From Chrysogorgia sp. JL179-B06 (lineage: Eukaryota > Cnidaria > Anthozoa > Scleralcyonacea > Chrysogorgiidae): 64,000 nucleotides of DNA. Position 1 is the stretch's first letter; the number at the start of each line of letters is the position of its first letter. The stretch spans positions 62,001 to 126,000 of the forward strand of contig JAYKKM010000057.1 in NCBI GenBank assembly GCA_035772405.1. The letters are read 5' to 3'. Below are positions 22,504 to 33,730 of this stretch, piece after piece. The notes below the pieces were generated by a model that did no database searches, was not told where the DNA came from, and was given only the letters and a program-made list of their open reading frames with translations. Position numbers and translations under genes: made by a program.

Positions 22504-23450
22504 TCTTCTAATGCCTCCTCGCTCTAGAACTACTGGTGATGGTAATTGTTTATACAAATGCTTGTTCTTTGGCCATTACTGCCAGTGAGACCATGGCTAT
22601 TTATCTCCGTTGCCTGACGAGCATTGAAATGTATATGAATGCTCCTTACTATTCCTCCCATCCTTTGGTTGAGCAGCAGCATAGCAATGGTGCTTTTAAC
22701 AACAAAGGGAATGCCTTTTCTGTGTGTTTATCTGATGCGGCTTTTGGTAGTTTAACAAAAGAAAACCCATGTTCATCCATTCTAGCTGAAGCTGTTAATA
22801 ATGCTAATAATTACCATCATTCTTCATTTGTGTGTGTGTGTTTGCACTATCAAGCATTATGAAGCTACCAATTGAATCCTATTATCCAATTGGTAAATCA
22901 GTAGATTCGAGATTATCACTGTTTTTCAACTGCACCATTTACCCAAGAGAATGGTCGACTGCTGCTGATCTGGAGATGGACTGACTTCATTTTCCGATGT
23001 GCTGTTTTACCTATAAATTTTGTTGAAACCAAAGAGATCCCTCAAGACAAAAATCATTATGTTGCCCTCTGTAAGCCAAGTCCTTCTGTTTGTACAAGTG
23101 CAAATCACATTACTCCAGAGCTTCCTAAGTTTTGTCCTGATTTATTTACGATTGCTGAAACGTCTATTACCATTAATTCCAATAATAGAAACAAGACCCA
23201 TCCTTTGCCAGAGCAGATTACACCTCACATAAATGCAACAAGACCTGTCATCCCAAGCAGAAGAGGCGTGTTAAAACAAACCCTCATTGACAAAGTGTTT
23301 TTGAAGAAAAGGAAAATCACTGATGAGGTTTGCCATCCACCAATACCAGTAAAAATTCCAAATCAGCAGGAATCTTCCATTAGCCTCTCAATAGTAGAAG
23401 AACGGGACAGTGCTACAACGTCCATTGATTGCAACACATCATTTCCCTAA
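22504..23450 (+). pseudogene. OTU / vertnin-like protein relic
   Basis: The stretch SRTTGDGNCLYKCL carries the OTU cysteine-protease motif (D-G-N-C). After a frame change comes SETMAIYLRCLTSIEMYMNAPYYSSHP, wording shared with vertnin-like proteins that often follow an OTU start in cnidarians. Then ESYYPIGKSVDSRLS and FNCTIYPREWS follow, and after another change FVETKEIPQDKNHYVAL. The last frame stays open to a stop at 23448-23450 through a basic, proline-rich tail. At least two frameshifts are needed. The active-site His region of OTU is not visible here. These genes in cnidarians often behave like repeats, so this is probably a transposon-borne or degenerate copy. Confidence 0.6.
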
Positions 23451-23682
23451 CGATGTTGGAAATTTTATCAACTCTGCATCTTCTTTAACTGACCAGCAGA
23501 AGTACCATCTTTCGTCCAATGTCTGGAGACCAGAGCCAACTTATATATTTCCAGTAAATGCAAAGGGTAGGAAGTTCCAGCATCAATGGTTGAAGGATTT
23601 TGCATGGCTGACCTACTCAGAAATTCTCGATGGTGGTTTCTGCATCAATTGTGAACCAATAGGCAAGAGCAAAAGGAGATAA
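23410..23682 (+). CDS. TTF-type zinc-finger segment (hAT/ZMYM-like N-terminus)
   Basis: The frame reads NDVGNFINSASSLTDQQKYH, then NVWRPEPTYIFPVNAKGRKF, then FQHQWLKDFAWLTYSEILDGGFCINC. This is the N-terminal zinc-finger region of ZMYM/THAP0-related hAT transposases, which sits before the catalytic core. Only about 90 residues are present and no hAT core follows. It overlaps the end of the OTU-like frame in another phase, so a fusion of the two by frameshift is possible. Confidence 0.65.
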   Translation: MLQRPLIATHHFPNDVGNFINSASSLTDQQKYHLSSNVWRPEPTYIFPVNAKGRKFQHQWLKDFAWLTYSEILDGGFCINCEPIGKSKRR

Positions 23683-23705
23683 AGACCACTGGAGTGTAAA
23701 GCAAA

Positions 23706-23911
23706 TCAACAAGGAAAACTATATATGCCACTGTAAAGAAAAGGGAAAAGAAACCAGCCAGCATGTGGGACAAAAGTGGGATGCGAAATGCAATGCCTTG
23801 GATATTGTGTAACACCTGTGAAAAATGGCATCATTGGGGATGTGTTGGGATTCATAAACAACCAAGAGGACAATATTACTGTGGATACCGCATAACAATA
23901 GAAGCAAAGTA
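23706..23911 (+). pseudogene. Second PHD-type zinc-finger relic
   Basis: YICHCKEKG in one frame and CNTCEKWHHWGCVGIHKQ, then QYYCGY, in another give C-x-C ... C-x2-C-x4-H-x2-C-V-G-I ... Y-Y-C, the PHD order, with one frame change near 23805. It directly follows the TTF segment and resembles the finger at 20650-20820. Confidence 0.55.
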
Positions 23912-24132
23912 AGAGAAATTGATAAATTGTGTATTTGATTTGAGTAAAAATGAAAGAGATCTGGCTTTTTCCAGTTTCAGTTTGAAGTAACGATAACAAA
24001 ACATTGGATTGTTGTTGTCATCAGTATCTATTCTGGCTATATGTATATACATGCATTTTTTGTATTTGTGTTGTTATATGTTATGCCAAGTCTAAATTCC
24101 AAATACCAAAATAATAAATACACCTTACCATT

Positions 24133-24760
24133 CGGCAATGCCGACCTATCAACCTTTCAGGTCGGCAAATTTTTGCCGACCTTAATTCAGCCAAAGAAAG
24201 AATTTTTTTGGTGCTGATAGCTGTTAAAAAGTCAGCGATTATAGAATTCGATTCGTACCTCGATTAACCAAACATACTTCGGTGTAAGGTTTAAAAATTG
24301 ACGGGTATTATTCTATATATTCACAACTGATTTTGCCTGATCTGATCACACTTTGTTCATCTGCACAAAAAACAGTAAGGAAGTTGCTTGATGAAAATGG
24401 TGCCGAAGTATTCGAGCGGTGGATATTTTCCCAGTCTGTTCGTCGTTTCTCTCTTCGATAAATCGTGAAGTTGCCGACCTGTTTCCTGAAAGAAGTTTAC
24501 GCTCGGTTGCCACCGAAAATGTCGAAAATTATATGTTTCAGGGCTATTTGATCAAGGGAAGTACGGAGGCTGCTGCACGTCAGTGTCTTCGCGAATTTCG
24601 CAAGATTGTTCAGCAGTTGAAAGTCTCACTTGACCAGCGGATGAGCTCCATCACAAAGGACGATTTTTTCCTGGCTCGATTTTTTCAGATTTAAAAAAAT
24701 GCCGAGACGTGCCGACCTACATCAGATTTAGGTCGGCATTTTTTTGCCAACCTCAATTTT
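24133..24760. repeat. Pair of GCCGACCT hairpin units flanking a short ORF
   Basis: The unit GCCGACCTA...AGGTCGGCA..TTTTTTGCC.ACCT.AATT occurs at about 24138-24189 and 24708-24762 in the same orientation. Each can form a hairpin (GCCGACCT with AGGTCGGC). Between them is an open frame at about 24419-24694 (FLSSINREVADLFPERSLRS..., ending DQRMSSITKDDFF) without recognised domain. The arrangement could be a small unknown element. Confidence 0.5.
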
Positions 24761-24762
24761 GG

Positions 24763-26535
24763 CGGTTTTCGAGGGCTGTATATATACACAAAATATTTAC
24801 GTTTTTCGGACACACTTATTTAATCTTTGATTACTCCTAGTATATAACAGTTTGTAATGTTAAACTTTGCAATTTTTCACATTTTCAGATGCACCTTCAT
24901 CAAATTGGAATGAAAAAGCTGGCGAGTAAACGACACCGCTTGTATTCTGAACAGGCCAAAGCAAAGCATCATCTGAATTAAATAATCTTGTGTACTGCAG
25001 ACCATTTAACTGCAAACAGGTACATTATGTGCATTTTTGTTGATACATTATCCACAATGATTGTCCATCAATAAATAACAACCTTTTTTAATTTGTAGCA
25101 ACAAAAACTACTAAAGGAAACCAAACGTTTGGCCACAGCTATCTGGCCGAAATTCTATTTGTCGAGTTTTCATTTATGCACTACATCCATGAAGTTATGT
25201 TGGTTGAGGTGCATTATAATTATTGACAGCTACAACACACTGAAATTCTTTGTATATTTTTTGGAATTGTTTTACGAAAATTCTTAAATTCCCACTAAAA
25301 TATCTATCTTGGCGCTGAATTGCCATACATACATACCTACACAATTATCAAAGAGCCAGTCTTTGTCAGTGATGACTGTTTCTGTCATGCCAACTGTCAC
25401 CCAAACTGTCGTACTGATATTAAAAGCACTTTGTGACCAGCTGCATAGCAATGAGTGACATGTTAAATGCGGAAACAAGTTGCCCCTTTTTGACACTAAC
25501 AGAGTGATTGTTGTTTTGTCATTTCCTGTTCAATAGCATGGATAATTAAATACTATTTTCCCTAACAAGCTGTACGTGGTACAATTTTAGCCCTGCATTC
25601 ACGTACAACACTTCATTCAGTGCATATTCTTGCACACAAAATAGTTGTCACATTTACAAATGTAGTTAGAAAAACTAATCTCAAAATCAAAAAATCTAAT
25701 CTCAAACTACAAATACAAAATAAATATCGTTTCGCACACTGTCATACATCTGAAGCATTTCATCTAATAGAGTAGCAAATGTATACAGCGCTAATAATCA
25801 TCTATTTATTTTGTCTTCTTGAAAATGTCAGTAAAAGTATTCCGCTTTAATTTTCTGCGAAAACAATCTTGTGCCTGATAATATGCATTGGAATGCTTTG
25901 TTAAAGCATCGTAAAATATGACCAGACTTCAAGAAAACTGGGTTTTAGTTATGCGCACCATTTATACTATTGACAATCACTTTGTACTGATTGCAGATAA
26001 AGTATATTCCATGTGTCATTATATCAGTCAGGGACGTAGGAAGATGTTTCAGGGCTAGCGCAGAAGGCGCGAGAACCCTGTAGGAGGGTCCGGGGCATTC
26101 TCCACTGGAAAATTTTTGATTTCTAACTCAATGAAACGCGATTTAGTGCATTTTGGGGTCAGTTTTACAACAAAATATTATGATCATAAGCAACATCATA
26201 AGCAGCAGTATTGCAGTAATTACAAAATATTTGATTTTCTACCTTGAATTTTACCAAAAATATACCAAAATTATTGCTTGGCTAATAATTTTGAAAGTAA
26301 TATTATATTAATTATTTATTATAATACGTTATGAGACACAGAAATTGTACAATCACAGTTGACAAACATTAACTAACATTTATATTATTGCAAAATCATC
26401 AAAATAATTAGTATCGCAACTACATCTACATTTTATTAAGTCGGTAAAAATCGGACGATTATCACACCAACTATGATAACAATCACTTAATGTAAAAAAA
26501 AATTTAAAAACAAAATTACTTAATGTAATTCTTAA
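24763..26535. other. No recognised gene; one conserved repeat fragment
   Basis: An exon-like block (acceptor TTTTCAG near 24889, donor CAG|GTACAT near 25019) has an internal stop in every frame. At 26036-26125 a GC-richer patch (GGAGGGTCCGGGGCATTCTCC context) matches a sequence style that recurs in repeats of many marine invertebrates. Otherwise AT-rich filler. Confidence 0.4.
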
Positions 26536-26539
26536 GTTT

Positions 26540-28775
26540 ACTCTTAAAAAACATCCGAAGTCTCTGATAAGATTATTTCCTTAGGAAGACTGTTCCACTC
26601 AGTTAATGTTCTAGGATAAAAAGAATATTTAAAAATATCCTTAGTATATCGAGGTACTCTATACTTAAATATATGACTGTTTTGTGTTCTTGATTCTTGA
26701 CTCGGAATCAGCAAGTTCTCCGTGTTCAAGTTAAGTAAACCACGACTTAACTTATACATCATACTTAGGCGTATACATTTCCTTCTTGTTTCCAATGTAT
26801 CCCAGTCCAATTCTTTTGTCATGGCTGATACACTAGCTGATCGATTGTAGTTTCCTAAACAGAAACGTGCCGCTGATCTCTAACTCTTTCGACAGCAGCA
26901 ACATCTTTCTTGTAGTGAAGGTCCCATGCTGTAGAAGCATATTCAAGTTTTGGTCTTACAAGACTTGTGTAGGCAACTTATACAGTAAAAACAAAACAGG
27001 ACCAAGGACTGTGCCTTGAGGCACGCCAGATATAACTGTAACAGGGGTTGATGTCGCACCATCACATACCACAACTTGACTTCGATCTATAAGAAATGAC
27101 TTAAACCATTCTTGAAGTGATCCCCGGATCCCATAATATTCCAACTTTGTTAGTAATCTCTGGTGCAGGACTTTATCAAAAGCTTTTGAAAAGTCTAGAA
27201 TAGCCAAGTTTACTTGTTTATTTTGTTGAATAGCGTGAGTAATATCATGAACAGTGCATATCAATTGAGTTTCTGTGGATCTTTTGGCCCGAAAGCCATG
27301 CTGATTATCAACGAGTATGCCATGCCTTTCGAGGTGCTTCATTAGGTGACTATGCACAATGTGTTCCAAAATCTTACTAGCGATGCAGGTTAAGGATATC
27401 GGCCTATAGTTTCCCGGATCACACTTTTTGCCTTTTTTAAATACCGCACACACATTAGCTTCTTTCCATTTACCTGGCAAATTCCGCTACTAATTGATTC
27501 CTGGTATATATCTGTCAGAATCGGAGCTATTTGGCTTGCATTCTCTTTTAAAAACCATAATGGAATTCCATCCGGTCCACTTGCCTTCTTTGGGTCTAAG
27601 GATGCTAGTTATTTCTCGACTCCTTTTACCGTAATCACAATATTACCAATAGTAGGCGTGAGGTTGCTTCCTAGGGTTGGTATATTCTCGATATTTTCTG
27701 TCGTGAAAACACTAGCTGTTTACTAAGTATCTCGGACTTTAAACCGGCATCACTAATAAGTTCATTATCCATTCTAAAATCTTCAACGCCTGGGTTGTCT
27801 TGTTGTAATCTCTTGATGTAGGACCAAAATGCCTTAGGATTTTCTTGCATAGTATCAGTTAAATAGTCAGTCAGATAGATATGTATCCCTAGCTCTCTTC
27901 AAGTTCTTACTCAGGTGTTTCCTAGCCGTTTTAAACTTAGTCCAGTCAATCTCTTTTCCCGACTTTTTGGCTTTCTTATATAACTTTTGTTTGACTCAGG
28001 TTTGTCTCCTGAGTACACGATTAAACCAGGGCAAATTATAACGAGATGATGTGTATTTGCATGGTATACAAGAGTCCATTATGTTTTGAATACCCTGTTG
28101 GAATGCATCCCACTTAGTGTCAAGGGATTCGTGCTTCAATGAACACTCAAAGTTATTGGCAAACTCTCGTAGCTTTTGCTGTATTAGATCTTTATCTGCC
28201 CGTTTCCGAATGAAGACTTTACGCTTCACATGCCTTTTCTTTTTACATTTCAAATTAACCTGGAAGTAAACAATATCGTGGTCACTAATTCCCGGGAGGA
28301 CCTTAACCTTATTAATAATGTTTTCATTATTCGTAAAGACCATGTCCAATATGTTATGTGTCTCTCCCTGACTCCTTGTTAGCTCTTTAACCATTTGGTT
28401 TAGTCCGTGTTCGTTAATAATTTCCAGCAATCTATCAGAATAAACAGAAGTCTTTTCTGGGGCATAATCTTTCCAATCAATATTAGGTGCATTGAAATCT
28501 CCGGCCACTATCACATGGTGATTGTTCAGTTTATCAGATAGTTTGAAAAGAGAATTATTCAGTTTATCGAGGCTAACCATATCGCTCATATTAGGCCGAT
28601 AGAATGAGGCAAAGAAAATAGACTTTGATTTCTGGCTTTTAATTTGGCATTGTGTCGATACAATTTCACAATCGTATCAAACTCCGGGCGTTCAGTAACT
28701 AAAATATCCTTTTTCACGGCCTGAAAGACCAGGTTGCACACAAGGTTGCACACGATCAGGTTGCACACAAGTCAC
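26540..28775 (-). pseudogene. LINE 3 of window: endonuclease and partial RT
   Basis: Read from 28775 downward. The endonuclease shows FFASFYRPNMSD, VIVAGDFNAPNIDW, NILDMVFTN and ISDHDIVYFQV. The linker shows RYNLPWFNRVLRRQT and ASGPDGIPLWFLKENA. The RT shows GNYRPISLTCIASKILE, DNQHGFRAKRSTETQL, LDFSKAFDKV and GVPQGTVLGPVLFLLY, and then jumps directly to RPKLEYASTAWDLHY. The FADD catalytic motif and about 100 residues are therefore deleted near 26970. The C-terminal end (FKYSFYPRTLTEWNSLP) is intact. Several frameshifts lie in the linker. CR1/L2-type, inactive. Confidence 0.85.
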
Positions 28776-28959
28776 CCAAGCTATAGATTTGTGCGTGAAA
28801 TCTATGAATGGCGGACCGATTGGATCTTTTGGAATAATTTTGCTTTCAGTTGTAATGGCAATCCTGCAATGGGCGACAATCACCTTTTACTAGACAAACG
28901 CTTCATATTTTGTGACTACATAATTTGCAAATAATTTGGGAAAATAATAAGTATGGATT

Positions 28960-29235
28960 GTACCATGCACTATCAAAATTTTGATTTTGTATCATATGGA
29001 GTGTCGTTTGCCCCTTGCCACTATCTTGACCACCTCGCCACAGTTTAAAAGTCAAAGAACTTTATTAAAACAACCCAACAATGTTACAGAACAACTTTAA
29101 CTCAATATAACGCAAGTTTAGCCTGCGCCGTCGATGTAAAAACCCTGGGTTAAGTCCGTCTGCGAATTAGCGACCAAATTATTGTTCTGGTCTCCTGTTG
29201 AGTACCTAATTATGTGTACTAGATCATGATTGGCT
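28960..29235. other. No recognised gene
   Basis: AT-rich sequence next to the cluster of palindromes that follows. No coding evidence. A GGTTGCACAC word is repeated three times just to the left, at about 28731-28770. Confidence 0.5.
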
Positions 29236-29238
29236 CGT

Positions 29239-29343
29239 GATGAAACTTAATCTTTGATAGCTTCTGATTGGGCATTTACTATTGCGGAAGTCGCGCTAAC
29301 AATAGTAAATGCCCAATCAGAAGAGATCTAAGATTAAGTTTCA
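29239..29343. mobile_element. Hairpin MITE
   Basis: TGAAACTTAATCTTTGATAG and the following bases to 29283 form an arm of about 45 bp that pairs with 29299-29343; the shared core is CTTCTGATTGGGCATTTACTATTG. The loop is only about 15 bp. No ORF. Confidence 0.75.
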
Positions 29344-29523
29344 GTTTGGCTTGAGTGACTTGTGTCCAACCTGCAACCTGCAAATTTTGCCAGCCACTTT
29401 AAAATTACTCATGTTCACCAACACTTCTCAAACTCATTAATAATTCATGAGCTTATCCAATAATAAAGACCCATCTAGTCACGGGATTGCATTTGGATAA
29501 CTAAGTCAAACACCGTGTCTCAG

Positions 29524-29738
29524 AACACTACAATACATTTGATCGGCATACGTAATTAGGATATTTGAGGAAGATCACTGGTGATCTTTCTCAAATATCC
29601 TAATTACGTATACCGATCAAATGTATAACACTACAATACATTTGATCGGCATGCATAATTAGGATATTTGAGGAAGATCACTAGTGATCTTTCTCAAATA
29701 TCCTAATTACGTATGCCGATCAAATGTATTGTAGTGTT
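29524..29738. mobile_element. Tandem dimer of a ~100-bp near-perfect palindrome
   Basis: Two successive palindromes centred near 29580 and 29683 each read ATACATTTGATCGGCAT...AGGATATTTGAGGAAGATCAC and back. The outer ends AACACTACAAT / ATTGTAGTGTT enclose both units. The second unit differs from the first by only a few bases. No loop of any size separates the arms. Confidence 0.85.
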
Positions 29739-29840
29739 CAACAATTAACATAACCCTCCCATGAGAGAATATCATCCAATCAAATATAACCTATACTTGT
29801 GTTCATTTGAGAAGCTATTTAAACAACTCCAGCTTGTGTC

Positions 29841-29940
29841 CCACCGGGATATCCAAACACTCGAAAACAATTAACAAAAACACTCGCGCTACGCGCTCGT
29901 GTTTTCATACATTGTTTTCTCGTGTTTGGATATCTTGGTG
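29841..29940. repeat. Palindrome family B, copy 1
   Basis: GGATATCCAAACACTCGAAAACAAT pairs with ATTGTTTTCTCGTGTTTGGATATC, with an inner hairpin ACACTCGCGCTACGCGCTCGTGTTTT. The same GTTTGGATA ends and CTCG(CTACG/CCTAGCGG)CTCGTGTTTT heart recur at 47086-47273, and a short version occurs at 45941-45971. Confidence 0.75.
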
Positions 29941-30052
29941 AAACACTCGCTGTCGTTGTTCAAATATTACTTCAGAACTGTTTTCACAATGCTAGTTGAC
30001 AAGCTGTGAAAGTAAGGAAAACTCCTGAGCCCAAATGTTCAAACAATTATAA

Positions 30053-30466
30053 TTACCATTCTTTCCTGATGCATGCACAAGTCTGAAATCTCAGAAAATA
30101 TCTGCTCCTGAACAGAAATAAAAATAAAACTAGCTTCGGGGTAGCCTGAAGGTCACTCTGGTTTTTTTCTACCTCCTCCCAACACAACATCTGATTCGGT
30201 TCCTTTCTAAACTTTAGGACACTCTCGAGAATAAAATAAATGAAATACAAAAAACATAAGAACAAAGTCTTAAGTAAATACCTCAAAGGAATTAATAACC
30301 CTATTAATTTCTAATAGAGATAAGAGAACTGTAGGCCAAGGAAGAGTTAATGACATGAATTTAAACTAATGACTGAAGAAGATTGTCAAATTACAATTCT
30401 GAGAGACCAAGTTTGAAACAAAGCCATGAAACAATCTTCCTCTGTCATTTGTTTAATAATCCAAGC
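30053..30466. other. No recognised gene
   Basis: Only a shadow-like minus open frame without homology. It ends at TA (30467-30468), which borders the MITE that follows. Confidence 0.4.
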
Positions 30467-30468
30467 TA

Positions 30469-30734
30469 CAATCATTGACAAAAAGAGTTGGAACGTTCAA
30501 CCCAGAAGTGCAAGTCCCTATCACAGAACTAAATGTGCAAGTCATTAACGTTTCATTAACCCCCCTCTCCCCCCAAATCAATGTTGAAGTTATAGTGGTA
30601 AAGCTAATGGATAGGCTTGCCCGACTTTGGTCGATGTTTGTACACTTTTGGCGCATACAACATTGTTTGGGGGGGAAGGGGGAGCGATTCTCCCCCATAA
30701 TTGGTGTTCGTTTCAACAATTTTGTCAATGATTG
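30469..30734 (+). mobile_element. Mariner-type MITE family C, copy 1
   Basis: 266 bp with ends CAATCATTGACAAAAAGAG and CAATTTTGTCAATGATTG. The left flank is TA but the right flank is TC. Inside, a C-run (ACCCCCCTCTCCCCCC) and a G-run (GGGGGGAAGGGGGAG) can pair. Copy 2 at 35250-35515 is the same length, in the same orientation, with only a few differences. The end sequence is related in style to the third member at 36919-37177. Confidence 0.8.
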
Positions 30735-30974
30735 TCTGAATTTTTCAATTGCTCATTTGCTTTGGAAATTTGATTTTCATTTGCGTCATTCATATATTTT
30801 CAATAGAAATTGATATAACGACATTCAAAACAAAGTCCTCTCGTAAATGTGGTAAAGTATACCCGATTAAAAAAAATGTATACAATACTTAACGTCGTTT
30901 GAATTGTGATTACCTAATCATAACGTTACCGTTGATTAAAGAGCGTTAGGTTTGACGTAGGCACAAAGTACGTT

Positions 30975-31685
30975 TGTTCTATTCCCTCTTTCCAATTGTC
31001 CCTCGGGCCAAGAGATGGGGCAAAAAAACGCAAACGCCTACGCCCATTCGACGTTTCGCAGGTTATCATCGAAAAGAACCTGCGTGACAGAACTGCATTA
31101 TTGGCTTTTGCCAACATGCAAAAGCGACACGGCAAGACCGACTTGGCGGAGTTCCTCCTTAACCGTGGGTCGAAGGTTATCAATGAGCTGGTCGCCAACT
31201 CATGGGAGATGGAGGGGGCAGAGGAAGCTCAATGCAGAAAGGAGAAATCCCGAATGGATATACTCCGAGAAGCTCTTGCACAGAAAGCAGAGAGTGGCAA
31301 ACGTGTGCATTGCAAATACTAAACAACAACCATATACCGCCGCAGGTGTTTTGCGAGTCTGTAACGGAGTTGCTTGAGAAAGGTAGAGGGAAATACCGAA
31401 ATATAATGCTGACGCGCCCTGCAAATTGTGGTAAAACCTTCCTGCTGAACCCTCTTAACACGATTTACCACACTTTCACCAATCCCGCATCTACAAGTTT
31501 CGCCTGGGTCGGGGCTGAGCAAGCCGAAGTTATTTTCCTGAATGACTTCAGATGGGCTGCACAAATCATTGCTTGGCAGGACCTTCTTCTTATGCTCGAG
31601 GGCCAGGTGGTGCATTTACCCGCCCCGAAAACCCATTTCGCAAAAGATACGATGTTTGACACTGACACCCCTCTCGTTTGCACAG
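30975..31685 (+). pseudogene. SF3-type helicase relic, 5' part
   Basis: The N-terminal frame (RPFDVSQVIIEKNLRDRTA, HGKTDLAEFLLNRG) is open to 31320, then shifts frame to VFCESVTELLEKGRGK. It carries a Walker A region (PANCGKT, with Arg where the first Gly is expected), a Walker B-like stretch (VIFLNDF) and motif C-like CTG wording before the break. This order is that of superfamily 3 helicases such as the parvoviral NS1 type, which also occur as endogenous or element-borne genes in invertebrates. The changed Walker A residue, the frameshift and the hAT insertion at 31683 make it non-functional. It continues at 32724. Confidence 0.65.
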
Positions 31686-32723
31686 GGATTATTTTAAGGA
31701 ATTTTTATCACTGCACAAAGAGCTGAAAAGGGCATAAAATCTAACTTCAGTAGCAGGTTAAGCAGCGATGGAGCACTGAGAAGCTCCGTAGCTCGTCAGT
31801 AATCAACTAGTCATACTGTCATAGTATACATAAGCGGCCCTACTGTACAGCATACATTCGCATTTTCAAAATAACAATGGTCAAACAGCAGCACACGGGC
31901 ACAGAGCCACAGACGCATCGACTTGAGAGAAGCCTCAAGCATGTTAGGTAGTCTGGCTAAATAGTAAGAACACTAGCGTTTTGTATATTTGGGCGGTAGG
32001 GCTGCTATAGTAGCTATACTCATGTATCTTGAAAGTTGAAATGCCAGAAATGGTAGAAACTAGTTTTAGTTAGCTTCTGGTCTGTAAGGGCATAAGGCTG
32101 TTAGTTTACGGTACGCTTAAAGTGCCTATATCACTTGTGGGATCTTTACATATTTATAGTAATTGGAACATTCTAAGAAGATTTGTAATATATCTTCTCA
32201 GGCGAAAATTTCATCTTCATGGACTTTTTTGCAGTTAAAGTTACCGGATATGACATCAAAGGAGGAATTTTTGAAGCAAGAAACAAAAGAAAACTGATTT
32301 GCAATTCCTCCTTTGATGTCATATCCGGTAACTTTAACTGCAAAAAAGTCCATGAAGATGAAATTTTCGCCTGAGAAGATATAGTACAAATCTTCTTAGA
32401 ATGTTCCAATTACTATAAATATGTAAAGATCCCACAAGTGATATAGGCACTTTAACGTTACCAGAAGATAGTGGACCAGGGTCTTTTACGTATCGTCTTA
32501 TTTGTTTATTTGCTAATTTAAATTTTGATATTAAATAGTATATGTTGGAATGTAGTATGAACTGTGCCTTTGAACGTAATTTCTAATGCAACCTTTCACA
32601 AATAACACCCATTCTTAATTATTAAAGAAAAATTTATCACTGCACAAAATTGCGTTTATCACTGCACAAATCTCATTTATCACTGCACAAATTGGTTATC
32701 ACTGCACGTTAAAATAATCCCTG
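31683..32723. mobile_element. Non-autonomous hAT element inserted in the helicase relic
   Basis: The ends CAGGGATTATTTTAA and TTAAAATAATCCCTG are perfect 15-bp inverted repeats. The flanking 8-bp duplication CGTTTGCA (31675-31682 and 32724-32731) is diagnostic of hAT. The 1041-bp element has no transposase. Four TTATCACTGCAC words lie just inside the right end (32635-32706) and one inside the left end, probably subterminal transposase sites. Removing it makes the helicase frame continuous across the junction. Confidence 0.93.
32117..32455. repeat. 339-bp foldback with 153-bp arms inside the hAT element
   Basis: The left arm 32117-32269 (TTAAAGTGCCTATATCACTT...) and right arm 32303-32455 are almost exact reverse complements with a 33-bp loop. 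Only a few mismatches occur (near 32186 against 32384). The block may be a separate nested hairpin element. Confidence 0.88.
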
Positions 32724-32890
32724 CGTTTGCACCACCAAACGACCCCTAATATTCGTAAAGAATGGGTGCGTTGACGACCGTGAGATGGAGATGATGGCAG
32801 TCAGGTGGATGGTTTTTAATTTCACTCACCAAATCCCCGCAAGTGCAGCCGTGCGCATCGTGCTTCGCACAACTTATTCTAAACATTGAC
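32724..32890 (+). pseudogene. SF3-type helicase relic, 3' part
   Basis: After the hAT insertion the frame resumes with FVKNGCVDDREMEMMAV and NFTHQIPA, then ends near 32890. These are the residues that normally follow motif C in the same helicase family. The first bases are the second copy of the 8-bp target duplication. Confidence 0.65.
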
Positions 32891-33009
32891 TGTTAAACAT
32901 GGCACTTTTCACCTTGTTTCCATCAGACCGATTGTGTATGAAACTGCTTAGTCAATATTGTTTCGTATCACTACACTTTACCATAGCTATACGAGCGATT
33001 ATGACATAC

Positions 33010-33107
33010 TTTACCACACTTTACCACACTTTACCATACGAAATTTATAAATAAAGAATAAATTATATTCTTTTATATTTTTGTGGTAAAGTGTGGTAAA
33101 GTGTGGT
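33010..33107. repeat. Hairpin of CACACTTTACCA repeats
   Basis: Three ACTTTACCA(C) words at about 33010-33040 face three TGGTAAAGTGTG words at about 33083-33106, separated by an AT-rich 42-bp spacer. A further TGGTAAAGTG follows at 33138. It may be the core of a MITE. Confidence 0.65.
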
Positions 33108-33730
33108 TAAGTTCTCGGAAAGGCGTTGAATCGGTATGGTAAAGTGTTGTAATGTGTAATATTCCCGTTAAATGATGCCCATCACATATGTAATACGTGT
33201 AATAACTCGTTATGGGTAAATCAGTGATCGATCGTATGCAAAGTGTGCAGCGCTACAGTATCTGAAGACAGGAGATTCAACCCTCGTAAAAGCGGCCCAT
33301 GAAATCATGGGAATTGGATAGTCGAGTAAATCTTAAATGTGTGCAGCTTCCCAAACTGCATGGAGTTAGACAGGGGCACGATTGATTTGACGAAGGTTGA
33401 ATATTTAAGTTTTTAGAAATCCTCGTGAAAGTTTTGGAGAAGGACAAACGCCCGACAATTTTAATAAGAAATCTGTTAGTCAAACTTGCATTTCATGGTC
33501 GAGCCTGGATTGTTTTTCGGTCTGGTATAGGATAAAAGCCGTAAAACTGTTTGTGACCTTTACCTAAATAAATTGTTTTGTTTTCACGGCAGTGTGCAAC
33601 TGTATTTTCTGTTCGAAATTAAAATAATAACAAAAAATATCCGGCTAAGATATTACTATATTAATATTATTACTACTATAATAATTGATTATATATATTA
33701 AAAATTGCTACTTATGTAAGCATACACACG

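Noticed and set aside
33277..33483. Minus-strand 68-codon open frame
   Set aside because: No family resemblance and no supporting context between a hairpin and the 5S-like sequence.
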